DNA of 64,000 bases. It comes from Siphonobacter aquaeclarae. GTDB lineage: Bacteria > Bacteroidota > Bacteroidia > Cytophagales > Spirosomataceae. How positions within the stretch are numbered: position 1 is the first letter of the stretch; every line of letters begins with the position of its first letter. Positions 25,599 to 34,175 of the stretch are shown in pieces. The stretch covers positions 306,579-370,578 of the forward strand of contig NZ_FNGS01000005.1 in assembly GCF_900103285.1 (NCBI RefSeq), read 5' to 3'. A program made the translations under genes and the position numbers. The notes below the pieces were generated by a model. The model had not been told where the DNA came from. It was given only the letters and a program-made list of their open reading frames with translations, and did not search any database.

Positions 25599-27044
25599 AT
25601 GAAAAACCCGCTTACCCAGCACCTGGCGGATACCTTTAACCGCCGCTCCTTTCTGACCAAAGCCGGCCTCGGATTCGGCTCCCTGGCCCTTGGCTCGCTA
25701 TTGCCCGGCCGCATCTATTCCGATCCGGGAGAGCGGGCGCTGGTGGCTCCGCCGATTGCCCCACGCGCAAAACGGGTCGTATACCTGTTTCAAAGCGGCG
25801 GGCCGTCTCAGTTCGAAACCTTTGATTATAAGCCGTTTCTGGAAAAAATGCACGGCAAAGACCTGCCTGAATCGGTCCGGAAAGGGCAGCGGCTGACGGG
25901 GATGAGCGCCCAGCAATCTTCCCTGCCGCTCGTCAGCTCGCCCTACGCCTTCGCCCAGCACGGGAAAAGCGGCGCCTGGGTCAGCGAGCTGATGCCGCAT
26001 ACGGCGAAGGTGGCGGACGACCTTTGTTTCGTGAAATCCATGTTTACCGAGCAGATCAACCACGACCCGGCGCTGACTTTTTTCCAGACCGGGAATCAGT
26101 TGGCGGGCCGGCCGAGTATCGGCTCGTGGATCAGCTATGGGTTGGGGTCGGATAATGACAACCTGCCGTCGTTCATCGTCATGGTATCCAAGGATGCGCC
26201 TCAGGATCAGCCGCTGTACGCCCGGCTGTGGGGAAACGGATTTCTGCCGTCGAAGCACCAGGGCGTACAGTTCCGCTCAGGAACCGATCCAGTGTTATTT
26301 CTAAGCAATCCGGAAGGGTATTCAACGGCCGACCGGCGCTACATGCTCGATGCGCTCAAGGATCTCAATACCGCGCAGGAAGAACTCTACGGCGATCCCG
26401 AAATCGCCAACCGGATTTCCCAGTATGAAATGGCCTTCCGGATGCAGACGTCCGTGCCGGAAGTAAACGATTTGTCGGACGAGCCTGAATGGGTTTTCGA
26501 CTTATACGGACAGGAAGCAAGAAACCCGGGTACTTTCGCGGCTAATTGCCTGATGGCGAGAAGATTAATCGAGCGAAATGTCAAATTCGTTCAGCTCTAC
26601 CACCAGGGCTGGGACCAGCACGGAAACCTGCCGACGGCCATCACGAAGCAATGCAAGGCCACCGATCAGCCGTCTGCTGCGCTGGTCCAGGATCTGAAAC
26701 AGCGGGGATTACTGGACGATACGCTGGTTGTCTGGGGCGGAGAATTCGGGCGGACGAACTATTCCCAGGGAAAACTCACCAAAACAGACTATGGCCGGGA
26801 CCATCACCCGCGGTGCTTTACGGTCTGGATGGCGGGCGGCGGTATTCAGCCGGGGTTGACCTATGGAGAAACCGACGAATTCGGGTATAACATTGTCCGG
26901 AATCCCGTCCACGTACACGACTTTCAGGCGACGCTCCTGTACCTTCTCGGTATCGACCATGAAAAATTAACCTATGAATTTCAGGGACGCCGTTTCCGGC
27001 TGACCGACGTAGCCGGTACCGTCGTAAAAGACCTGCTGGCCTGA
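25599..27044 (+). CDS. Tat-exported DUF1501 protein
   Basis: 481 residues. The Tat signal NRRSFLTKAGLGFGSLALGS sits unusually far in, near residues 14-33. DUF1501 features include VYLFQSGGPSQFETFDYKP, FVKSMFTEQINHDPALTFFQ, VQLYHQGWDQHGNLP and VWGGEFGRTNYSQG. The His/Asp-rich motifs recall the sulfatase/alkaline-phosphatase superfamily. DUF1501 genes nearly always accompany DUF1549/DUF1553 genes, and the pair is thought to act together in the periplasm or at the surface; the reaction is unknown. It follows the partner gene by 3 bases. Confidence 0.92.
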   Translation: MKNPLTQHLADTFNRRSFLTKAGLGFGSLALGSLLPGRIYSDPGERALVAPPIAPRAKRVVYLFQSGGPSQFETFDYKPFLEKMHGKDLPESVRKGQRLTGMSAQQSSLPLVSSPYAFAQHGKSGAWVSELMPHTAKVADDLCFVKSMFTEQINHDPALTFFQTGNQLAGRPSIGSWISYGLGSDNDNLPSFIVMVSKDAPQDQPLYARLWGNGFLPSKHQGVQFRSGTDPVLFLSNPEGYSTADRRYMLDALKDLNTAQEELYGDPEIANRISQYEMAFRMQTSVPEVNDLSDEPEWVFDLYGQEARNPGTFAANCLMARRLIERNVKFVQLYHQGWDQHGNLPTAITKQCKATDQPSAALVQDLKQRGLLDDTLVVWGGEFGRTNYSQGKLTKTDYGRDHHPRCFTVWMAGGGIQPGLTYGETDEFGYNIVRNPVHVHDFQATLLYLLGIDHEKLTYEFQGRRFRLTDVAGTVVKDLLA

Positions 27045-27058
27045 TAACCTGACTTACC

Positions 27059-28384
27059 TTGACTGACTGGACGTTGTTTTTCGGGCACTTTCACCCGCTC
27101 TGGGTACACCTGCCTATCGGTATTTTGTTGCTGGCCGCTTTGCTGGAACTCCTGTCCCGGTATATCAGCGGGCTGGAAAAAGGGATATCCCTGAGCCTGC
27201 TGGCGGGGGCTGTTGCGGCCGGTTTTTCGGCCTGGTCGGGGTTTCTTCTCGCCTCCGGCGGCGGATATAATACCGATACACTTTTCTGGCACCAGTGGAC
27301 GGGTATCTGCGTGGGTTTGCTTGCCTTGGGAGCGTGGCTATCGCGCCGACGTAAAGCGCTGTATGTCAGCCGGATATTGCTGGCTGGGGCGGTCGTCTTT
27401 ATGAGCGTTGCCGGGCACCTGGGCGGCTCCATGACGCACGGAGATACCTACCTCGCCCTTCCGTTCGGAAAAAAAGAAGCAATACTCGCGAAGAAACTCC
27501 CCGCCGAGGTCGATTCCATCCGCCTATATGCCGACCTGGTACAACCGGTACTGGAAGCGCGCTGCGCAAGCTGCCACAACGGGCAGAAAAGCAATGGCGA
27601 CCTCGACCTGAGCAGTGAAGAAGGTATCCGCAAAGGCGGGAGGAGCGGTGCGGCAGCGGTACCGGGAGACGAACACAAAAGCGAACTCATCCGGCGTATC
27701 ATGCTCACTCCCGACAAAAAAGCCTTTATGCCGGCCAACGGGCAGCCGCCGCTGACGAAAACCGAAATCGCCCTGCTCCGCTGGTGGATACAATCGGGTA
27801 TGGATTTCCGGAAGACGGTTACCGAATGGAAGGAGCCGCAGCGCTTTGTCGCAGCGACGTACCTGGGAATGGAAGCGGGAGAGAAGCGGGAACCGCGCCT
27901 GCCGGATGTTCCCGAAGCGCCGGAGGCGGCTGTCCGGAAACTGACGGAGCGGGGAATACTTATCCGACCGGTGAAAGCGGGAAGTCATTTGCTCGACATA
28001 TCGTTTGCTTCCCGGCGCGGTACTTCCCCCGAAAACCTCAAAGAAGACCTGAAACTGCTTGCCGAATTGAAGCAACAGGTATTCTGGCTGGAACTGAGCC
28101 GCTGCGGGCTGACGGATGAAGCTATTCGGTCGCTCGCCGGATACCCGCATCTTTCCAGGCTGATCCTGCAACGTAATTCATTGACAGACAATGGAATATC
28201 GGTATTGATATCCCTTCCCGAACTGAGCTTTCTGAATGTATCGGAAAATTTGCTGACCGATCAGAGCATACCGGCACTATCGGGGATGAAGCAACTGAAA
28301 AAACTATATATCTGGCAAACGCAGGTGACCGAAACGGGACGGGCTGATTTGTTTCGCCGTCGGCCCGACCTTGCTACGCCGTAG
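27059..28384 (+). CDS. Membrane c-type cytochrome protein with DUF2231-like N-terminus and leucine-rich repeats
   Basis: 441 residues from a TTG start 14 bases after the DUF1501 stop; no ATG lies near. The N-terminal 130 residues form about four transmembrane helices (HFHPLWVHLPIGILLLAALL, SLSLLAGAVAAGFSAWSGFL), as in DUF2231 proteins. A heme site CASCH is at 169-173 inside a PSCyt1-like domain. Leucine-rich repeats span about 340-430 (LELSRCGLTDEAIRSLAG, LSFLNVSENLLTDQSIPAL). The heme domain could pass electrons from the large secreted cytochrome to the inner membrane. Its end overlaps the convergent PepSY gene by 11 bases. Confidence 0.85.
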   Translation: MTDWTLFFGHFHPLWVHLPIGILLLAALLELLSRYISGLEKGISLSLLAGAVAAGFSAWSGFLLASGGGYNTDTLFWHQWTGICVGLLALGAWLSRRRKALYVSRILLAGAVVFMSVAGHLGGSMTHGDTYLALPFGKKEAILAKKLPAEVDSIRLYADLVQPVLEARCASCHNGQKSNGDLDLSSEEGIRKGGRSGAAAVPGDEHKSELIRRIMLTPDKKAFMPANGQPPLTKTEIALLRWWIQSGMDFRKTVTEWKEPQRFVAATYLGMEAGEKREPRLPDVPEAPEAAVRKLTERGILIRPVKAGSHLLDISFASRRGTSPENLKEDLKLLAELKQQVFWLELSRCGLTDEAIRSLAGYPHLSRLILQRNSLTDNGISVLISLPELSFLNVSENLLTDQSIPALSGMKQLKKLYIWQTQVTETGRADLFRRRPDLATP

Positions 28385-29516
28385 CGACGCGCTTGCCTGC
28401 TTTGCGGCCTTTCGGCGCTTTTTTCCGGCGGCCCCACCAGATGAGCGTTCCGGTGACGGGCAGGCTGGCGCAGATCAGACTGGCACAAAACATAAGAATT
28501 TTTCCGGGGAGGCCCCAGATCGCGCCGACGTGCAGGTCGTAGTTCATCCGCCGGAGTTTTTTGGCGAAAGCAGCATCGGCGTACTTGCCGGTATAGGGGC
28601 CGTCGATAGGGATTTCCCGGAGGGTATGCTGGTCGAAATAAACGTAATCAACTTTATAATAGGTACCCTCCCGGAAGTTGACGTACGAAAAGATGGATTC
28701 TCCTTTGGTCGTCGGAAAGGAAATATTCATCGCCTGTGTCTGCGGGTATTGTTTCCGGAGACGAAACCAGGCCTGATCCGGCGCAAAAACCGATGAGGTA
28801 GCGAAACGGGTGGTATCTGACGGCGGAATCTGGTATACATCGGATCCCTTGCCGCCCGTCAGCGTATACAATCCCTGAGAAAACCAGGTAAATCCCCATA
28901 CCAGCCCGGTAATGGCAAATACCATCCCGATGGCCAGTATGTAGAACCCGGGTACATTATGGAGGTCATAATTCCTGCGGCGCCAGGCGGCTGACCATTT
29001 GACGGAAAACCGCTGTTTGGCAGCGCTGCGGTTTTTAGGCCACCAAAGTATCAATCCCGAAACGAGCATAAGGAAGAAAACCAGCGTGGCGCTTGCCACA
29101 ACAGGCTGCCCGATTTTCTCCGGTAGCCAGAGGTAATAATGCCCGTGGAGGATGAAATGGAAGAAATCGGCGTCTTCGTCCCATACCTTTTTGACTGCAC
29201 CGGTATACGGGTCCAGGAACACCACAAAGTAAAACTCCGGGTCGGCCTGGAAAAAACCTACTTCCGCGCTCCGCCCGGGTTCGTGATACAGCACGCCGTT
29301 GGCTTTTTTAACGGGAAGGGCTTTCTCGGCCGCCTGTTTGAGGACGGAAGGGGGAAGGTACGGACGAGGCCGGGCTGCCGAAAACCGGTAGGGCTCGGTG
29401 ATATCCCGGATTTCCTGTTCAAAAGCAAGGATGCAACCCGTAAGGGAAATGATCACAACGATCAGTCCTGATAACAGGCCGAGGTACAGGTGGAGTTTTC
29501 CGATCAGTTTCTTCAT
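28374..29516 (-). CDS. PepSY-associated transmembrane protein
   Basis: 380 residues from the ATG at 29516. A start at 29543 would add nine residues before the natural KKLIGKLHLYLGLLSG. Four transmembrane helices are visible: about 8-30 (LGLLSGLIVVIISLTGC), about 135-160 (VVASATLVFFLMLVSGLILW), about 190-215 (YILAIGMVFAITGLVW) and near the C-terminus (ILMFCASLICASLPVTGTLI). PepSY-like segments lie between. Such proteins are linked to iron uptake or act as inner-membrane ferric reductase-like components. The gene is convergent with the cytochrome gene and has its own promoter. Confidence 0.88.
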   Translation of the reverse strand: MKKLIGKLHLYLGLLSGLIVVIISLTGCILAFEQEIRDITEPYRFSAARPRPYLPPSVLKQAAEKALPVKKANGVLYHEPGRSAEVGFFQADPEFYFVVFLDPYTGAVKKVWDEDADFFHFILHGHYYLWLPEKIGQPVVASATLVFFLMLVSGLILWWPKNRSAAKQRFSVKWSAAWRRRNYDLHNVPGFYILAIGMVFAITGLVWGFTWFSQGLYTLTGGKGSDVYQIPPSDTTRFATSSVFAPDQAWFRLRKQYPQTQAMNISFPTTKGESIFSYVNFREGTYYKVDYVYFDQHTLREIPIDGPYTGKYADAAFAKKLRRMNYDLHVGAIWGLPGKILMFCASLICASLPVTGTLIWWGRRKKAPKGRKAGKRVATA

Positions 29517-29540
29517 GCAGGGCTCGCAGCTAGCGGTCGG

Positions 29541-29571
29541 CAAAGTAAATTATAAACAGTCTAAATAACAA
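29541..29571 (-). promoter_or_regulatory. Candidate promoter of the PepSY gene
   Basis: On the minus strand a TTG (29571-29569), 20 bases, then TTACTTTG (29548-29541), one mismatch from TAnnTTTG. It ends 24 bases before the ATG at 29516. Confidence 0.45.
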
Positions 29572-29749
29572 TAGCCCACCAAAACGATAGCAAATGACCA
29601 GCTATCCGGCAAAAACCGGAACAGAAAGAGAGCGGAGGGAGTTGTGACCCGTAACGGTCCCGGAAGAAATGATGGGTACCGGATGATGTGAACCTGACGT
29701 TGGGCGGGTATATTGCCGCCCGAATGCCGCACGTAAACCAACACGCACG

Positions 29750-30199
29750 ATGAAAATCGGAATCGCTACCGACCATGGCGGATTTGAACTCAAACAACAG
29801 ATCCTGCCATTTCTGCGATCATTGGGCCATGAAGTAACGGACTTTGGCGCCTACGAGCTTGACAATCAGGATGACTATCCCGACTACGTGCTGCCGCTCG
29901 CCCGTGCGGTAGCCGGGGGAGAAGTAGACCGCGGAGTCGCGGTCTGCGGCAGCGGGGTGGGGGCCTCGGTTGCGGCGAATAAGGTGCCGGGCGTTCGCGC
30001 GGCGCTGATCAACGAACATTTTTCTGCTCACCAGGGAGTGGAAGACGACGACCTCAATCTGTTGTGCCTCGGCGGCCGGGTAACCGGCGTCATGGCGGCG
30101 AAAGAGATCGTCGAAACGTTTCTCAATGCCCGGTTTACCGGGGCCGAACGGCACGTTCGCCGGCTCGGCAAAGTTTCCGCTCAGGAAAACAAAAACTGA
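29750..30199 (+). CDS. rpiB: Ribose-5-phosphate isomerase B (RpiB/LacAB family)
   Basis: 149 residues, the usual RpiB length. The substrate loop is IGIATDHGGFELK with Asp8 and His9. The catalytic-base Cys66 is in VAVCGSGVGASVAANKVPGV. The C-terminal part NLLCLGGRVTGVMAAKEIVE is typical. It interconverts ribose-5-phosphate and ribulose-5-phosphate in the pentose phosphate pathway. It opens the operon rpiB-gnd-zwf-pgl, so its substrate is the product of the next enzyme. Allose-6-phosphate isomerase activity cannot be excluded, but the context argues for ribose-5-phosphate. Confidence 0.93.
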   Translation: MKIGIATDHGGFELKQQILPFLRSLGHEVTDFGAYELDNQDDYPDYVLPLARAVAGGEVDRGVAVCGSGVGASVAANKVPGVRAALINEHFSAHQGVEDDDLNLLCLGGRVTGVMAAKEIVETFLNARFTGAERHVRRLGKVSAQENKN

Positions 30200-30230
30200 C
30201 CTTTCATTTCTTATCTCCTTTTTGAAAAAA

Positions 30231-31640
30231 ATGAGTACACCTTCGTATACGATCGGCATGATCGGCCTGGGCACCATGGGCCGGAACCTGTTGCTCAACA
30301 TGGCGGATCACGGCGTCGCCGTAGCCGGTCATGACACCGACGCCGGCAAGATCGCCCTCCTGGAAGAGGAAGGGCAGGGGCGTCAGGTAAAAGGCTTTCT
30401 TTCCCTGCCCGAATTTGTTGCGAGTCTCACCAGCCCGCGTACCATAGTTCTCCTCGTGCCCGCGGGCAAGGCCGTAGACAGCGTCATCGCCGGTCTGGAG
30501 CCGCTGCTCGACAAAGGCGATCTCATCATCGACTCCGGTAACTCACATTTCACCGATACCAACCGTCGCGTAACGGAGCTGCAGGCCAAAGGATTGCACT
30601 TCTTCGGCATGGGCGTTTCCGGTGGCGAAGAAGGCGCGCGCCGCGGCCCGAGCATGATGCCCGGCGGCGATCCGAATGCCTACGAAGTGGTACGCCCGGT
30701 ACTCGAAGCCATTGCGGCAAAAGTAGACGGCGTTCCCTGCGTGACGTACATCGGACCCGGCGCTTCCGGTCACTTTGTCAAGATGGTTCACAACGGTATC
30801 GAATATGGGTTGATGCAGCTTCTGGCTGAAACCTATGCGTTACTGAAGAATGGCTTAGGCCTTGATAACGAAGAAATTGCAGGCGTTTTTGAGAAGTGGA
30901 ACAACGGCCGCCTGGCTTCCTTCCTCGTCGAAATCACGCGGGATATCTTCCGCTATAAAGTACCTGAAACCGGCGCTTACCTGGTCGACCTGATCAAGGA
31001 CGAAGCCAAGGCAAAAGGTACCGGCAAGTGGACTTCCCAGGCTTCTATGGACCTGGAAATTCCGCTGTCGCTGATCGATACAGCCGTTTCCCAGCGGGAT
31101 CTGTCCAAATACAAAAAACTGCGGGAGCAGGCCGACGCGCTCTATGCACTGTCGTCCGGCCCCATCGCAACGGATAAGGAAGCTTTCCTCGAAAAGCTGG
31201 AGCAGGCTTTCTACCTGAGTATGGTCGTATCGTATGCGCAGGGAATGCACATGCTGGCGAAATCGTCTGTCGCCTACGGCTATAACCTGAACCTCGGCGA
31301 AATCGCGAAAATCTGGCGCGGCGGCTGTATCATTCGCTCTTCTTTCCTCCGGGAAATCTACCACGCCTACGAACAGAACGCGGAACTGGAGCACCTGCTG
31401 CTCGACCCGACCATCGCCGGCCTCGTGAAAGAATCCCTCGGCGGCGCCCGTGAAGTACTCGCTTCGGCTATTACTTCCGGTGTCGCAATTCCGGCCTACG
31501 CCTCCGCGCTGAGCTATTTCGAATCATTCCGGACCGGTCGCCTGCCGTCTAACCTCATCCAGGCGCAACGCGACTACTTCGGCGCGCACACCTATGAACT
31601 CATTGGTAAGGAAGGTGTGTTTCATACGCAGTGGCATTGA
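30231..31640 (+). CDS. gnd: 6-phosphogluconate dehydrogenase, NADP-dependent, decarboxylating
   Basis: 469 residues from the ATG at 30231. An in-frame ATG at 30126 lies inside rpiB and is rejected. The coenzyme motif is IGMIGLGTMGRNLLLNMADH. The signature GVSGGEEGARRGPSMMPGG binds substrate. Lys184 in VKMVHNGIEYGLM is the catalytic lysine. The length equals that of the long dimeric Gnd type. It oxidises 6-phosphogluconate to ribulose-5-phosphate, CO2 and NADPH. It starts 31 bases after rpiB, and a family C hairpin separates it from zwf. Confidence 0.96.
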   Translation: MSTPSYTIGMIGLGTMGRNLLLNMADHGVAVAGHDTDAGKIALLEEEGQGRQVKGFLSLPEFVASLTSPRTIVLLVPAGKAVDSVIAGLEPLLDKGDLIIDSGNSHFTDTNRRVTELQAKGLHFFGMGVSGGEEGARRGPSMMPGGDPNAYEVVRPVLEAIAAKVDGVPCVTYIGPGASGHFVKMVHNGIEYGLMQLLAETYALLKNGLGLDNEEIAGVFEKWNNGRLASFLVEITRDIFRYKVPETGAYLVDLIKDEAKAKGTGKWTSQASMDLEIPLSLIDTAVSQRDLSKYKKLREQADALYALSSGPIATDKEAFLEKLEQAFYLSMVVSYAQGMHMLAKSSVAYGYNLNLGEIAKIWRGGCIIRSSFLREIYHAYEQNAELEHLLLDPTIAGLVKESLGGAREVLASAITSGVAIPAYASALSYFESFRTGRLPSNLIQAQRDYFGAHTYELIGKEGVFHTQWH

Positions 31641-31649
31641 GAAATTTTT

Positions 31650-31790
31650 AGTTTTCGGTTGACAGTTTTCGGTTTTCGGTTTTGGCAGGGATGATACTTG
31701 TTTGGTCCCTGTCAGAACCGAAAACCGGAAACCGAAAACCGAAAACTGCCTAGCAACTGAAAACCGAAAACTGAAAACAGTTTTCCATTC
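31650..31790. repeat. Family C inverted repeat between gnd and zwf
   Basis: The left arm at 31650-31690 is made of GTTTTCGG words ending in GGCAGGG. The right arm at 31707-31750 is its approximate complement (CCCTGTCAG, then GAAAACCG words ending in CTGCC). 31755-31780 repeats the GAAAACCGAAAACTG word. A hairpin of about 40 bp per arm could form in the mRNA between two operon genes. It has no T tail and ends 3 bases before the zwf start. Confidence 0.85.
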
Positions 31791-31792
31791 CC

Positions 31793-33307
31793 ATGGACTC
31801 CACTCTCTCATTACAGCCGACCATCTTCATCATTTTCGGTGGTACCGGCGATCTTAATTCCCGAAAACTGGCTCCGGCTTTATACAACCTGTACCTCGAC
31901 GGTTTTCTTCCCCAGCAGTTTACGATCATCGGCACCGGCCGGACGAAGCTGACGGACGAAGTATTCTCCGAGAAACTCCTCGAAGGCATCAACCAGTTTT
32001 CCCGCCGTGGGAAGGCCGACGAAGCCAAATGGGCCGAGTTTTCGAAGCACGTCGCCTACCAGGTATCGGATATCAACGATTTTGAAACGTACAAGGAGTT
32101 CGGTCGCCGGATCGACCACTACAGCAAGGAATGGAACGCGAAACCCAACGTGATCTATTACCTCGCCGTTTCGCCGAATTTCTTCCCCGTCATCGCCGAG
32201 AACATCTCGAAAGCGAAGCTCGGTACCGATACCGAACGGACGCGTATCGTGATTGAAAAACCCTTCGGCCACGACCTCGAGTCCTCCAAAAAACTCAACG
32301 CGCTTCTCGGCAAGATCTTCGACGAAAAGCAAATCTACCGCATCGACCACTACCTCGGAAAGGAGACGGTGCAGAACATCATGGCGTTCCGTTTTGCGAA
32401 CTCCATCCTCGAACCGCTCTGGAACCGGAACTACATCCAGCACGTACAGATTTCGGTGACGGAACAGCTCGGAGTTGGCGAACGGGGTGACTATTACGAC
32501 GGCGCCGGCGCCCTCCGCGACATGATCCAGAACCACCTGCTGCAGCTCCTCTGCCTCGTGGCGATGGAATCGCCGGTGAGCTTCAGTGCCGACGAAGTAC
32601 GGAACCGCAAGGTAGACGTCCTGAAAGCCATGCGCCGGTTTACGCCCGACGACGTGCGTCTCTCCGCCGTCCGCGGCCAGTATGCCAAGGGTTGGATTGA
32701 AGGCAAGGAAGTGCCGGGCTACCGGGAAGAAGGAAAGGTGAACCCGCAATCGAACACCGAGACCTTCGCCGCGATGAAATTCTTCATCGATAACTGGCGC
32801 TGGCATGGGGTACCGTTCTACCTGCGGACGGGGAAACGTATGCACCAGTCGTCATCCGTGATCATGATTCAGTTCAAGGATGTACCGCACTACATTTTCC
32901 CGACGGAAACGGCGGAAAGCTGGCAGCAAAACCGACTGATTATCAGTATTCAACCCGAAATGAGCATTCGCCTGCAGGTACAGGCGAAACGCCCGGGTCT
33001 GAACATGGTCCTGAATACAGTCGATATGGTTTTCGACTACAAGGGGACCTATACCAACGATGCGCCGGAAGCCTACGAAACCCTGCTCCTCGATACCATG
33101 CTGGGCGATCAGACGCTCTTCATGCGGGGCGATCAGGTAGAGGCGGCCTGGGACCTGCTCATGCCGGTGCTCAATACCTGGCAATCGAAAACGAGCCTCA
33201 GTTTCCCGAACTATTCGGCCGATTCCTGGGGTCCCGAGGCAGCGGAGGCGCTCATCGCCCGCGACGGTTTCCACTGGTTTTCACTGCCGCTGAACGGCAA
33301 AAAGTAA
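31793..33307 (+). CDS. zwf: Glucose-6-phosphate dehydrogenase
   Basis: 504 residues. The NADP-binding start is IIFGGTGDLNSRKLAPALY. The active-site block RIDHYLGKETVQNI contains Asp185, His186 and Lys190; VIEKPFGHD and FIDNWRWHGVPFYLRTGKR are further family marks. It oxidises glucose-6-phosphate to 6-phosphoglucono-lactone with formation of NADPH, the entry step of the oxidative pentose phosphate pathway. The lactonase gene follows 4 bases later, and gnd precedes it. The gene is complete. Confidence 0.97.
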   Translation: MDSTLSLQPTIFIIFGGTGDLNSRKLAPALYNLYLDGFLPQQFTIIGTGRTKLTDEVFSEKLLEGINQFSRRGKADEAKWAEFSKHVAYQVSDINDFETYKEFGRRIDHYSKEWNAKPNVIYYLAVSPNFFPVIAENISKAKLGTDTERTRIVIEKPFGHDLESSKKLNALLGKIFDEKQIYRIDHYLGKETVQNIMAFRFANSILEPLWNRNYIQHVQISVTEQLGVGERGDYYDGAGALRDMIQNHLLQLLCLVAMESPVSFSADEVRNRKVDVLKAMRRFTPDDVRLSAVRGQYAKGWIEGKEVPGYREEGKVNPQSNTETFAAMKFFIDNWRWHGVPFYLRTGKRMHQSSSVIMIQFKDVPHYIFPTETAESWQQNRLIISIQPEMSIRLQVQAKRPGLNMVLNTVDMVFDYKGTYTNDAPEAYETLLLDTMLGDQTLFMRGDQVEAAWDLLMPVLNTWQSKTSLSFPNYSADSWGPEAAEALIARDGFHWFSLPLNGKK

Positions 33308-33311
33308 CGAC

Positions 33312-34034
33312 ATGACCCTCAACATTTTCGAAACTGCGGACGAAACCCTGACCGGCCTCGCCGAGTATTTTCTCGACGTTGCGCAGGAACGGATAGCGGA
33401 AACCGGCCGGTTTTCAGTAGCCCTTTCCGGTGGTAGCTCGCCCAAAAAGCTCTACGAAATCCTGGCGCAATCGCATGCCGGCGACCTCGACTGGAGCAAG
33501 GTATTCTTCTTCTTCGGCGACGAACGCAACGTGCCGCATACCGATAAGGACAGCAACTACCTCATGGCCAAAACGGCCTTGTTCGATCCCCTGAACATCG
33601 ATCCGGCGCACGTTTTTCCGGTTCCGACGGAGCTGGGACCAGAGAAAGCGGCGGCGGCGTATACTGAAACGATTGCTGCGTTTTTCGGGGGCGGTCCGCA
33701 GGTGTTTGACCTGGTACTGCTCGGTTTGGGAGACAACTCCCATACGGCTTCGCTTTTTCCGCATACGACAATTCTGACGGATACGAGCGTCGGAGTGAAA
33801 GAGGTATTCCTGCCGGAAGAAAACGTATACCGGATTTCGCTCACGGCTCCCCTGATCAACCAGGCCTTGAACATCGCCTACCTCGTGTACGGAAAAGGAA
33901 AGGCCCTGGCAGTACGTCACATCATCGAAGACGAAGAGGATATCCAGCAGTTTCCGGCGCAGCTCATCGATCCGACGGAAGGAGATCTCCAGTGGTTTCT
34001 GGATGAGGACGCGGCTTCCGAGTTGTCGGAATAG
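33312..34034 (+). CDS. pgl: 6-phosphogluconolactonase
   Basis: 240 residues, typical for the bacterial DevB-type enzyme. SVALSGGSSPKKLYEIL forms the phosphate site. FFFGDERNVPHTDKDSNY carries the conserved GDER motif, and DLVLLGLGDNSHTASLFPHT is the third signature. It hydrolyses the lactone made by the preceding zwf product to 6-phosphogluconate for Gnd. The 4-base gap to zwf indicates translational linkage. It is the last gene of the operon; a strong terminator follows. Confidence 0.96.
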   Translation: MTLNIFETADETLTGLAEYFLDVAQERIAETGRFSVALSGGSSPKKLYEILAQSHAGDLDWSKVFFFFGDERNVPHTDKDSNYLMAKTALFDPLNIDPAHVFPVPTELGPEKAAAAYTETIAAFFGGGPQVFDLVLLGLGDNSHTASLFPHTTILTDTSVGVKEVFLPEENVYRISLTAPLINQALNIAYLVYGKGKALAVRHIIEDEEDIQQFPAQLIDPTEGDLQWFLDEDAASELSE

Positions 34035-34052
34035 ACTGATTGACAAGTACTT

Positions 34053-34090
34053 AACACCTGTTGTCCGGTCCGGGCAACAGGTGTTTTTTT
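34053..34090 (+). terminator. Rho-independent terminator of the pentose phosphate operon
   Basis: AACACCTGTTG (34053-34063), an 11-base loop, CAACAGGTGTT (34075-34085) and a T tail. The perfect 11-bp stem begins 18 bases after the pgl stop. Confidence 0.9.
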
Positions 34091-34175
34091 ATTACGGGGA
34101 AAGCCCGTCAGGGAAGTACAGGTTGGCGGACGGCAACGTCCGCGCGTACTTTGCCCGCTTAACCTCACCCCCCTT

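Noticed and set aside
31880-32845. 321-codon minus-strand ORF within zwf
   Set aside because: Antisense shadow; zwf carries all catalytic motifs.
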